6,999 nucleotides of DNA, taken from NCBI GenBank assembly GCA_050732575.1, contig JBOHRF010000271.1, positions 1 to 6,999 of the forward strand. Direction: 5' to 3'. The notes beneath the pieces are model-generated. The model saw only the letters and a list, made by a program, of their open reading frames with translations. It did no database searches and was not told the DNA's origin. A program made the position numbers and the translations under genes. This DNA is from JBBDWZ01 sp050732575. Lineage in GTDB: Bacteria > Gemmatimonadota > Gemmatimonadetes > Longimicrobiales > RSA9. Shown here in pieces: positions 1 to 5,814 of the stretch. Numbering within the stretch: position 1 is the stretch's first letter; each line of letters starts with the position of its first letter.

Positions 1-1062
1 GGCATCAACATGGATCGTCCCGTCGGACCGGCCCATGTGCACTATGGTCTACAGTTCGATCGGTTGAAGTATGAGTACAAGGCCTGGCCCAGGCCACGCA
101 CGATCCGTGAGGACTCGATGGTCCTCCAGGCCGAGGGCGCGGGCGAAGTCGCCGGCATCTACGTGGACGGAGCGTGGCAGGCTGGTAAACGCCTGCAATT
201 GCGCGGCGGGTTGCGGGCCGACGTTTTCTCCGTGGATCCCAGACCGCGTGTGGGCCCGCGCGTAGCGGCTACCGTCTTGTTGAACGACCGGGCGTCGCTC
301 ACGTTGGCGGCCGGCCGGTATAGGCAATACGTGCGTGCATCCGGGCAAAGCCTGACAATGCTGGGAACCGTGATTCCGGATTCGTTGCGCCAGCCGGCCC
401 TGAACATTGCGAGCGCGTCCCACATCGTCCTGGCGTTGGATCAGGAGCTCGTGGAGGGCATCAGGCTGGGCATTGAGGGCTTCTACAAGAATTTCGAGGG
501 GCTGCCGGCCGCCGATGGAGACCGGGCTCAGGCCTCGGGCATGGACCTCTGGGTGCGCCGGCCGGCCGGGCGCGTCACTGGTTGGCTGGGGTATTCACTG
601 GCCTGGACCTGGTCGGTTGATGCCACCCGAGCCAATCAGCAGAATTTTGCGGGACGCCATCTCATTAGCGCGGGGGTAGGTAGCTCTCTGGGCAATCAAG
701 GTCGCCTGGACCTGCGGGTGGCGTATGGCGCCGGACTTCCCTACACGGCGATTCCAGAGCCTGAAACACCGCCTGTATTTGCCCTGGTCGCCAATTCTGG
801 CGCGCGCAGCGACAACATCCCCAGTGTACCAACGGCGCCGGACGATCCGTACCTGCGTGTCGATCTACAGGTTGCGCGCACCTTCCTGACCGACGTGCGT
901 GGCTTTGCGTTCGAAGTGACACCCTACGTCAAGGTGTTGAACGCGTTGGACCGTCGCGATGCGCTGTTCTACCACTTCGACCGCAACGCTGCCAATCCGG
1001 AGACGCGGCCATTGGCGCCGCTGCCGGTCCTGCCCATCATCGGCCTCGAGTGGCGGTTCTGA
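1..1062 (+). CDS. TonB-dependent outer-membrane receptor, C-terminal part (5' end outside window)
   Basis: The frame is open from base 1 (G-I-N before the first Met at base 10), so this is the 3' part of a longer gene and the Met at base 10 is unlikely to be the true start. The 353 visible residues look like the C-terminal half of a TonB-dependent receptor barrel, which normally totals 650-1000 residues with an N-terminal plug. They show alternating hydrophobic/polar strands separated by Gly/Asp/Arg turns, a 'PYVKVLNALDRRDALFYHF' segment typical of the penultimate strands, and a final 'IIGLEWRF' ending in Phe, the usual outer-membrane barrel insertion signal. Such receptors use TonB-ExbBD energy to import siderophores, vitamins, glycans or peptides; the substrate cannot be told from this part. 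The plug, TonB box and signal peptide are missing. It converges on the SHOCT-protein gene with 32 bp between stop codons. Family assignment is fairly sure, substrate unknown. Confidence 0.82.
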   Translation, partial: GINMDRPVGPAHVHYGLQFDRLKYEYKAWPRPRTIREDSMVLQAEGAGEVAGIYVDGAWQAGKRLQLRGGLRADVFSVDPRPRVGPRVAATVLLNDRASLTLAAGRYRQYVRASGQSLTMLGTVIPDSLRQPALNIASASHIVLALDQELVEGIRLGIEGFYKNFEGLPAADGDRAQASGMDLWVRRPAGRVTGWLGYSLAWTWSVDATRANQQNFAGRHLISAGVGSSLGNQGRLDLRVAYGAGLPYTAIPEPETPPVFALVANSGARSDNIPSVPTAPDDPYLRVDLQVARTFLTDVRGFAFEVTPYVKVLNALDRRDALFYHFDRNAANPETRPLAPLPVLPIIGLEWRF

Positions 1063-1094
1063 TCTACCTGGGGGAGTAACGGCTGGGTAGGTGC

Positions 1095-1370
1095 TTACCG
1101 CTTCGGTCTGAGCGACATCTCCTGGCGGTATTTCTCGTACGTTTTCCGGTCGATTTCACCTTCCGCAAGCTTCTGGTCCAGAACCTCCTGCGCTTTTGCA
1201 TCGAAGGTGTGCCTGCGCTCACGGCGCGCCAGCAGCCAGAGAAGGAACAACACGGCCAGATATTCCGTGAACGGACTGTAGGGGGCAGGTGTGTCGAAGA
1301 AATCGACCATCTTCTGGACCGGACCCGGGAGTGGAGCCTGGAGCATTCCCAGCAGGGTAATCAACCTCAT
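1095..1370 (-). CDS. Small single-pass membrane protein with C-terminal SHOCT-like domain
   Basis: This 91-residue protein has a hydrophobic N-terminus (residues 1-13), a soluble loop, and one strong membrane segment at about 35-49 (YLAVLFLLWLLARRERR) followed by a positive cluster that should lie in the cytoplasm. Residues 58-84 (AQEVLDQKLAEGEIDRKTYE and onwards) match the short amphipathic helix-turn-helix pattern of SHOCT domains, in which two helices flank a G-x-(I/L)-(D/T) turn. SHOCT domains usually sit at the ends of other proteins and are thought to mediate oligomerisation; the function here is unknown. A good ribosome site, AGGAGA at 1376-1381 (minus strand), lies 5-6 bases before the ATG and overlaps the TAG stop of the upstream 82-residue gene, pointing to translational coupling. 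It is the last gene of the minus-strand cluster. Confidence 0.72.
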   Translation of the reverse strand: MRLITLLGMLQAPLPGPVQKMVDFFDTPAPYSPFTEYLAVLFLLWLLARRERRHTFDAKAQEVLDQKLAEGEIDRKTYEKYRQEMSLRPKR

Positions 1371-1375
1371 GTGCG

Positions 1376-1381
1376 TCTCCT
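1376..1381 (-). promoter_or_regulatory. Ribosome binding site AGGAGA overlapping the upstream stop codon
   Basis: The minus strand reads TAGGAGACGCACATG. The AGGAG core begins inside the TAG stop of the 82-residue gene and stands 6 bases before the SHOCT-protein ATG. This supports the chosen start and suggests that ribosomes finishing the upstream gene re-initiate here. Confidence 0.65.
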
Positions 1382-1628
1382 AGACGAACGAACGACCGTC
1401 GACCAGGGCGCTGTTGACACGCTCCGGCCCGAAGGTCAAAAGGTGACCCCATTCGTCCTCAAACCAGAGCGGCTTGCCGCGCCGCATCTTGAACAGGATC
1501 ACACGCTGCAACTCGAGCGGACTGCGCCGCCAGCGTGCCCTGAACGCGACCTCGCCTTCATCCGTCGACAGACGGACGAGCACGGTCGGAATCAGCCGCC
1601 GGAGCGGTATCCGGGCAAAGTAAACCAT
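1380..1628 (-). CDS. Hypothetical 82-residue protein between glycosylase-like and SHOCT genes
   Basis: I do not recognise a family. The protein is basic at its N-terminal half (RIPLRRL, RARWRR, KMRRG) and ends with 'WFEDEWGHLLTFGPERVN', which looks like strand-rich globular sequence; it has no signal peptide, membrane segment or cysteine. Residue composition and position between two same-strand genes support a real gene. It lies 48 bp after the glycosylase-like gene and 9 bp before the SHOCT gene. The ATG at 1626-1628 has no purine-rich ribosome site (the preceding minus-strand bases are CCTTGCCCC). It is in the same frame as the upstream gene's TAA, with 16 sense codons between and no other start codon among them. 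Translation may therefore be weak, coupled, or start further in. It may serve with its neighbours, but nothing shows how. Confidence 0.55.
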   Translation of the reverse strand: MVYFARIPLRRLIPTVLVRLSTDEGEVAFRARWRRSPLELQRVILFKMRRGKPLWFEDEWGHLLTFGPERVNSALVDGRSFV

Positions 1629-1658
1629 GGGGCAAGGGTAATAATGCCAGCAGGTTAA

Positions 1659-1670
1659 ATCAACGTTGAT
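1659..1670. repeat. 12-bp perfect palindrome between two minus-strand genes
   Basis: ATCAACGTTGAT reads the same on both strands and sits in the 48-bp gap between the glycosylase-like gene (stop at 1677-1679) and the 82-residue gene (start at 1628). It is AT-richer than its surroundings. It could be a dimeric regulator site or a weak transcript hairpin; there is no T-run after it, so a terminator is not supported. Confidence 0.35.
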
Positions 1671-1676
1671 AGGGAG

Positions 1677-2639
1677 TTACAAGCCCCGTGACCGCCACAG
1701 CCGATCGAGTTCATGCTGGCGCGGCGCAACGAGTTCACGCCACTCCGGCAGCGCATAAATGCCGGTGTCCGGCGGATCGCTACGATGGTCTGGAACGTAA
1801 TAGTGAAGCACATCTCGGGCCGCCCGGCGCAGAGCGTCTCGAGCTTCGCGCATACGGGTGTGGAACAGGGTCTCTGTTCCGGCAAAAGGACTCATGTTCT
1901 GAGCGCTGGGATGATTGATCCAAAGCAGGTGTGGCAGTTCTGCGCCTGGCCATGCGTTTTGCCAGGCTGCAAGGAAGCCCGGATCGGGAGCCGGCTCGTG
2001 CAACCATGACCCCGCCACATTGCGGGACAGGCCAGCAGCCTGCAGTTGCCTGAGCGAGGGTAAGCGGCGCGCTTCCTTTTCCAGTCTGACGGCCGCGAAA
2101 ATGACACGCAGTGCCACATTGCCAAGTGCCACCAGCAAACGAGGACCAACAGCGAGAATGGTATCCCGTACGATATGCACGCTGCTGGGGTAGTCGCCGA
2201 CCGGTGCGCGCAGCTCAGACAGGGTAGGCTCACCCCCACCCGCGGCCGGAAGCTGGTTGAACGCCGCGGATATGAAAGTGCGGTTGCGATCGAGACCAAT
2301 GCTGCTCAACAATACTTCCAGATTGCCACCGGCAATGTCACCACCAAAGGGAATGCGGGTACCGTGCGCACCCAATGCACCCCGACCTTTGCCGCCGGCA
2401 TTGCCGGGCGCAGCACCGACCCACAGAACATCATGGTGCTGCCAGGGTCCATTGCGGCGGCTCCACACGATAGGCCGACGGGCAAGACGGCCGCCGGCCA
2501 GGCGGCAGGGCGCCGTCAACCACTCATCGCGCAAACAGTCCGGATGGCGCGCGTGAATACGGCTATGGATGGCGCGAAAGCGCGCTTCCTGTTGCTTGTG
2601 CGAATGCTCGCGTGCGACCATGCTGCGCGGTTCACTCAC
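1677..2639 (-). CDS. Uracil-DNA-glycosylase-superfamily protein, family 4/5-like, divergent
   Basis: This 320-residue protein has the core marks of the uracil-DNA glycosylase fold: motif 1 GAAPGNAGG (residues 75-83), 'RIPFGGDIAGGNLEVLL' (95-111) like the PFxGxxG loop that stacks uracil, 'FISAAFNQLP' (122-131), 'PRLLVALGNVALR' (166-178), and the C-terminal motif 'NHPSAQN' (242-248) for DNA minor-groove contact. Such enzymes remove uracil or related bases from DNA to start base-excision repair in the cytoplasm. Family 4 has Glu in motif 1 (GEAPG); here it is Ala, closer to family 5, where motif 1 lacks a polar residue. Only two cysteines occur (C35, C45), so the four-Cys Fe-S site of families 4 and 5 is incomplete. 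About 45 residues (275-320, with YYVPDHRSDPPDTG) extend past the usual end. The start is GTG at 2639, with AGGA at 2650-2653 ten bases upstream; ATG at 2621 is the alternative. It heads the minus-strand cluster. The superfamily is likely; activity is unproven. Confidence 0.72.
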   Translation of the reverse strand: MSEPRSMVAREHSHKQQEARFRAIHSRIHARHPDCLRDEWLTAPCRLAGGRLARRPIVWSRRNGPWQHHDVLWVGAAPGNAGGKGRGALGAHGTRIPFGGDIAGGNLEVLLSSIGLDRNRTFISAAFNQLPAAGGGEPTLSELRAPVGDYPSSVHIVRDTILAVGPRLLVALGNVALRVIFAAVRLEKEARRLPSLRQLQAAGLSRNVAGSWLHEPAPDPGFLAAWQNAWPGAELPHLLWINHPSAQNMSPFAGTETLFHTRMREARDALRRAARDVLHYYVPDHRSDPPDTGIYALPEWRELVAPRQHELDRLWRSRGL

Positions 2640-2669
2640 CGCTGTTCATTCCTGCGAGGTATTGGGCAC
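2640..2669. promoter_or_regulatory. 30-bp divergent start region holding two back-to-back ribosome sites
   Basis: The gap between the GTG start (2639, minus) and the lipoprotein ATG (2670, plus) holds AGGA on the minus strand (2650-2653) and GAGG on the plus strand (2656-2659), each 10 bases from its start codon. No space remains for a -35/-10 promoter, so each promoter should lie inside the opposite gene's coding sequence, unless one of the starts is wrong. Confidence 0.5.
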
Positions 2670-3791
2670 ATGCGTACTACTGCGATCGGCATGATGCTGT
2701 TGGCAGCGGTTGGCTGCTCCGAGCCGCCGTATAGCCTTGGCGTTTGGGCGGGTCCCACGGGTGCCAACGTGGCCAAGATGGCCCAGAACGACATCAATTA
2801 CAAAGGTGGGATCTCCGACCGCAGAATGGTCACACGCGTAGTCTCCCAACGCACCGTGTCCTTCAATGAGCTGACGCCTGAGATCCTGGGACTTTCGCTG
2901 GATAGCATGGCGGCGGATACCATGGTACGCGCGCTGGTAATGCGCATGACCGATTCCGTGACGGAAGCGGCGGCGCAAGAATTCGAGTCCCTGAGCCTGC
3001 CTTATCTGATCACAAACCCGGTCCCGGCCTCCTACACGCAGACGCATCCAAATGCGTTTCTGCTGGTGCCCACGGTAGAAGAGCAGGCGGAGTTCCTGGC
3101 GCAGCAGGCACAGGCAGAACCGGCCCCGCGGCGCGCTGCGCTGTTCAGCTTGCGCGAGCCGCATGCCGATTCGTTGGCGGCCGCGATTACGCGTGCGCTG
3201 AGCGCGCGCGGGATCCCGATCGTGTTCGCGACCAGCTTCTCCCAGAGCGCCGACCGCTACACCATGCAGGCAAAAGCCAATGAAACAACGTCCCATCGGC
3301 CTACCATCATCTTGTTCATCGGCCGAACACCCAGTCTCTACGAAACCTATGGGACGTTTCTGAACCGGACGCCGAAAGCGCGCGTGATCGCCAGCGATCT
3401 GGCGGAAACGTTCCACCTATATGGCAACCCCGGACAGCGCTACACGGGAGTGCGTTTCGTTCGCTTCTTCGATCCTCTGAGCCCGGATTCCGTAACTACC
3501 AACTTGCGTGATCGGCTATGGGGCTGGATCGGGCGCGACGAATTGAATAGCGAAGCCGCGGTTACTTACGAAGCGTTGAACGGGCTGGCGCAGGTCATGA
3601 ATACGGGTGCGCTCACGCGTGCTTCGCTGAGCCGCGCGCTAAGGAGTGGTGCGCGCATGAATGGCTTGCTGGGCGAGTGGCAATTCGATGGTCAGAGACG
3701 AGTGAATCGGCCCATCTATCTGGCAGAGATTCGCGCGGATACCGTGGTTTTGGTGGCCAGCAACAACAAGGGCGCGCTGGCGCGCCAGTAG
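2670..3791 (+). CDS. Lipoprotein with type I periplasmic-binding fold (branched-chain amino acid binding-protein-like)
   Basis: I start this 373-residue protein at ATG 2670 although the frame is open to 2175; the earlier stretch lies antisense to the glycosylase-like gene. From this Met there is a short signal (MRTTAIGMMLLAAVGC) with a lipobox-like AAVGC, making C16 the likely lipidated first residue. GAGG at 2656-2659 is 10 bases upstream. The mature part has the Peripla_BP_6 (LivJ-type) outline: 'AQNDINYKGGISDRRMVTRV' (38-57) like the family's 'A-x-x-D-x-N-x-x-G-G-I-x-G-R' opening, 'LPYLITNPVPA' (110-120), 'RRAALFS' (154-160) and 'TIILFIGRTPS' (212-222) as core strands, and 'TYEALNGLAQVM' (299-310) with 'GLLGEWQFDGQRRV' (332-345) as the family's closing motifs. 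Such proteins bind amino acids or other small ligands in the periplasm. No permease or ATPase gene is nearby, so it may be a transporter part coded elsewhere, a sensor, or an LpoA-like envelope factor. Ligand unknown. Confidence 0.75.
   Translation: MRTTAIGMMLLAAVGCSEPPYSLGVWAGPTGANVAKMAQNDINYKGGISDRRMVTRVVSQRTVSFNELTPEILGLSLDSMAADTMVRALVMRMTDSVTEAAAQEFESLSLPYLITNPVPASYTQTHPNAFLLVPTVEEQAEFLAQQAQAEPAPRRAALFSLREPHADSLAAAITRALSARGIPIVFATSFSQSADRYTMQAKANETTSHRPTIILFIGRTPSLYETYGTFLNRTPKARVIASDLAETFHLYGNPGQRYTGVRFVRFFDPLSPDSVTTNLRDRLWGWIGRDELNSEAAVTYEALNGLAQVMNTGALTRASLSRALRSGARMNGLLGEWQFDGQRRVNRPIYLAEIRADTVVLVASNNKGALARQ
3771..3788. repeat. Overlapping GC-rich inverted repeats at the convergent gene ends
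   Basis: GGCGCG-CTGG-CGCGCC (3771-3786) can form a 6-bp stem with a 4-base loop, and CTGGCGCGCCAG (3777-3788) is a 12-bp perfect palindrome. Both lie in the last lipoprotein codons (the palindrome encodes L-A-R-Q), just before the stops of two convergent genes. No T-run follows, so a Rho-independent terminator is not shown; it could act as a weak two-way RNA hairpin or be chance in GC-rich code. Confidence 0.3.
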
Positions 3792-3794
3792 GCG

Positions 3795-4340
3795 CTAGAG
3801 GTTTTTCAGCAGATCGTCGATGGCTTTTTGCACGCTGTCTTGCGCGCGGCCGCCCACCAGGTGGTCGAGCATTTCGCGGGCATCGGCGGCCACGTTGTCG
3901 ATATGACGACGATCGCGATGCCCGCGCACCACATGGCCGATGGGCAGCAACGCCAGCTTGGGTTGGCCTTCTTCGGCCTCGCCGCTGGCGTTGCTTTCAA
4001 TGCCAGGCGGCAGTGAGGGAATACTGGACTTCCAGGGTTCGACCGACTGGGCCTGAGATTCTTCTTCGGCCACATCAGCGTCCAGTGGCAATACCAGGCA
4101 CACTCGCGCGTCGATGTTGCCATGATCATCTTCCGCTGCGGCCAGCGCGAGTGAAACGGGAGTAGCCAGCAGCCCGTGGATCGCCTCAACGGCTTCCGGC
4201 GCGACCACGCCGCGGGCAATCAGATGGCCCTCATAGAAGTAGCCGAGAGCGATGGCCCCTTCGGGCACACCATCATGACGAAGGGGGCGCGCCTCCAGTA
4301 CGATCGGCCGGGGATGGGTCACTACTACTAAGTGGTCCAC
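3795..4340 (-). CDS. Hypothetical 181-residue cytoplasmic protein with acidic linker
   Basis: I do not recognise a family. Residues 1-90 look like a compact alpha/beta domain (MDHLVVVTHPRPIVLEARPL at 1-20, 'IALGYFYEGHLIARGVV' at 30-46, 'ARVCLVLPLDAD' at 78-89). Residues 90-127 form an acidic, Ser/Pro/Glu-rich and probably flexible linker. Residues 128-181 form a second part with 'LALLPIGHVVRGHRDRR', rich in His and Arg, then a helix-forming end (AADAREMLDHL and SVQKAIDDLLKNL). There is no signal peptide or membrane segment. The start is GTG at 4340, chosen because GAGGG (4348-4352, minus strand) lies 7 bases upstream. Its stop is 3 bp from the lipoprotein stop (convergent), and it diverges from the dipeptidase gene across 194 bp. 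No role can be assigned. Confidence 0.6.
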   Translation of the reverse strand: MDHLVVVTHPRPIVLEARPLRHDGVPEGAIALGYFYEGHLIARGVVAPEAVEAIHGLLATPVSLALAAAEDDHGNIDARVCLVLPLDADVAEEESQAQSVEPWKSSIPSLPPGIESNASGEAEEGQPKLALLPIGHVVRGHRDRRHIDNVAADAREMLDHLVGGRAQDSVQKAIDDLLKNL

Positions 4341-4534
4341 GATAACACCCTCGGGTGGCTCTTAGCGGTGTAGCCCCGTACGGCCTATTGTGTTCCCGTC
4401 AAAGACGTTCGGACCGGGCGGGACCGTAAAGAAGCGAAAGTCGGAGAAGGGAAAAGGAAGGACTTGCAACGGTCAATCTGGAGTCGGAACGAAAAATGGC
4501 AGAAAAACGGGGCGTGCAACCGGGAGCTACAGCC
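4341..4534. promoter_or_regulatory. 194-bp divergent intergenic region, probable promoters for both flanking genes
   Basis: This is the only long gap in the window and lies between two divergent genes, so it should hold both promoters, though I see no convincing -35/-10 pair. It contains the minus-strand ribosome site GAGGG (4348-4352) within CACCC-TC-GGGTG (4346-4357), two copies of GGACCG exactly 10 bp apart (4411-4416 and 4421-4426), and an unbroken run of 20 purines on the plus strand (4443-4462). The plus-strand leader ends in GGGAG (4522-4526) before the dipeptidase ATG. If translation started at the ATG at 4496 instead, the leader would be shorter. Confidence 0.45.
4522..4526 (+). promoter_or_regulatory. 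Ribosome binding site GGGAG fixing the dipeptidase start
   Basis: GGGAG stands 8 bases before the ATG at 4535. The in-frame ATG at 4496 has only GGAG 12 bases away and would place 13 extra, partly charged residues before the signal peptide, so 4535 is preferred. Confidence 0.6.
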
Positions 4535-5803
4535 ATGCGATGGATCGGGCCAGGACTGGTTCTGGGAGTGCTCATGAATTCTCCGGCGGTGGCCCAGCAA
4601 TGGACACCTCCCAGTGCGGAGCTGCTAGAGCGGGCCCGGCGAATCTTGCAGGCGGTCCCGGTCATCGACGGTCACAACGACATCCCATCCAAGCTGCTGG
4701 AATTTGCGGGTGGTGATCCGGACGCGGCCGACCTGACCAAGCCGCAGCCGCAGTTTCACACTGACTTTGCGCGCCTGCGGGAAGGACGTGTGGGCGCGCA
4801 GTTCTGGTCCGCATACGTGGCAAACGATTCGATCCGCACGGGCGGCGCGTTGCGTCAGGGTTTGCGCGAGACCGACATGGCATTGCGCTTTACTCGGCGC
4901 TACCCGGACGTACTCGAGCTGGCGCGGACGGCGGGCGACATCGAGCGCATACAGCGGCAGGGCAAGATCGCCTCGCTGATCGGCCTGGAAGGTGGACACG
5001 GCATCGACAACAGCCTGGCTGCCTTGCGCGTCTATCATGAGTTGGGCGTGCGTTACATGACGCTCACGCACAATACCACGTTGAGCTGGGCCGATGCGGC
5101 CCAGGACTTTGCGCGTCACAATGGCCTGACCGAGTTCGGCGAGGACGTGGTGCGTGAAATGAACTGGTTGGGCATGTTCGTAGACCTCAGTCACGTGTCA
5201 GAAGAAGTCATGATCGATGCGCTGCGTGTGTCGGAGGCGCCCGTGATCTTCTCCCACTCTTCTGCCAGGGCACTGGTCGCGCATCCGCGCAACGTGCCGG
5301 ACCGCGTGCTGCAGCAACTGCCCCGCAATGGGGGCGTGATCATGGTCACGTTTGTGCCCAGCTTCATCGCGCGCGGCACAATGGAGTGGTTGGCACGTCA
5401 AAATGCGGAAGCGGAGCGACTGCGCGGACAGTTGAATGATGCGGCCGAGGTCGACCGTCAGGTTGCTGAATGGGTGAAGCGCAATCCCGCGCCGGTAGCT
5501 ACGGTCGCGGACGTGGCTGATCACATCGATCACGCGCGCAAAGTGGCGGGCATCGATCACATAGGCATTGGATCTGACTTCGATGGCATTGATTTCGGAC
5601 CGGTCGGACTGGAGGATGCCAGCAAGTTCCCCATCCTGTTCGCCGAGTTGCTGCGGCGCGGCTATTCCGAGCAGGACCTGCAGAAGATCTCCGGGCTCAA
5701 CATGCTGCGCGCCATGAAACAGATGGAAGGCGTGGCCGCGCGCTTGCAGAAGACCAGGCCGCCATCGACGGCGGACCTTCCCAAGCGCAAGGTGACATCT
5801 TGA
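4535..5803 (+). CDS. Exported membrane dipeptidase (renal dipeptidase family, peptidase M19)
   Basis: This 422-residue zinc peptidase of the amidohydrolase fold hydrolyses dipeptides, often including D-residue or dehydro-dipeptides, probably in the periplasm. The N-terminus (MRWIGPGLVLGVLMNSPAVA, then QQ) is a Sec signal with an AVA cleavage site. The metal ligands known from human renal dipeptidase are all present: H47 and D49 in 'VIDGHNDI', bridging E152 in 'IGLEGGHG', H220 in 'DLSHVS' and H241 in 'FSHSSA', plus Asp348 in 'GIGSDFDG'. The substrate-binding His (H179, 'LTHN') and Arg (R252, 'HPRNVP') also fall at the family's spacing: 21 residues between the two His ligands, 27 from Glu to the substrate His, 11 from His to Arg. 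It should therefore be active. Numbering is from ATG 4535; ATG 4496 would add 13 residues. The gene stands alone, divergent from the 181-residue gene and convergent with the DUF2207-type gene (11 bp between stops). It may process imported or cell-wall-derived dipeptides. Confidence 0.93.
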   Translation: MRWIGPGLVLGVLMNSPAVAQQWTPPSAELLERARRILQAVPVIDGHNDIPSKLLEFAGGDPDAADLTKPQPQFHTDFARLREGRVGAQFWSAYVANDSIRTGGALRQGLRETDMALRFTRRYPDVLELARTAGDIERIQRQGKIASLIGLEGGHGIDNSLAALRVYHELGVRYMTLTHNTTLSWADAAQDFARHNGLTEFGEDVVREMNWLGMFVDLSHVSEEVMIDALRVSEAPVIFSHSSARALVAHPRNVPDRVLQQLPRNGGVIMVTFVPSFIARGTMEWLARQNAEAERLRGQLNDAAEVDRQVAEWVKRNPAPVATVADVADHIDHARKVAGIDHIGIGSDFDGIDFGPVGLEDASKFPILFAELLRRGYSEQDLQKISGLNMLRAMKQMEGVAARLQKTRPPSTADLPKRKVTS

Positions 5804-5814
5804 AAAGGAGTCTG

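Noticed and set aside
1063..1094. CTACC/GGTAG inverted repeat as a terminator after the TonB receptor
   Set aside because: Only a 5-bp stem around a 17-base loop and no T-run; not distinguishable from chance.
2596..2624. TTGTGC / CATGCT spaced 17 bp as a promoter for the lipoprotein
   Set aside because: Only 3 of 6 matches in each hexamer, inside coding sequence; too weak to call.
2175..2669. 165-codon open extension upstream of the lipoprotein Met
   Set aside because: It lies fully antisense to the glycosylase-like gene or in the gap, has shadow-type composition, and would bury a lipoprotein signal in the middle of a protein.
2646..3416. 256-codon minus-strand open frame ending just before the glycosylase-like start
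   Set aside because: Position suggests an upstream operon gene, but its translation is Arg/His/Gln/Cys-rich with no domain pattern and mirrors the well-supported lipoprotein gene.
3677..4165. 162-codon plus-strand frame across the convergent junction
   Set aside because: Arg/Gly/Trp-rich shadow overlapping the ends of two better-supported genes.
4625..5560. Two minus-strand open frames (4625-5194 and 5198-5560) within the dipeptidase gene
   Set aside because: Antisense shadows of a gene with complete catalytic motifs; no recognisable domains or ribosome sites.
5804..5814. AAAAGGAG ribosome-like site after the dipeptidase stop
   Set aside because: No plus-strand start codon with a meaningful reading frame follows; the sequence enters the 3' end of the convergent gene.
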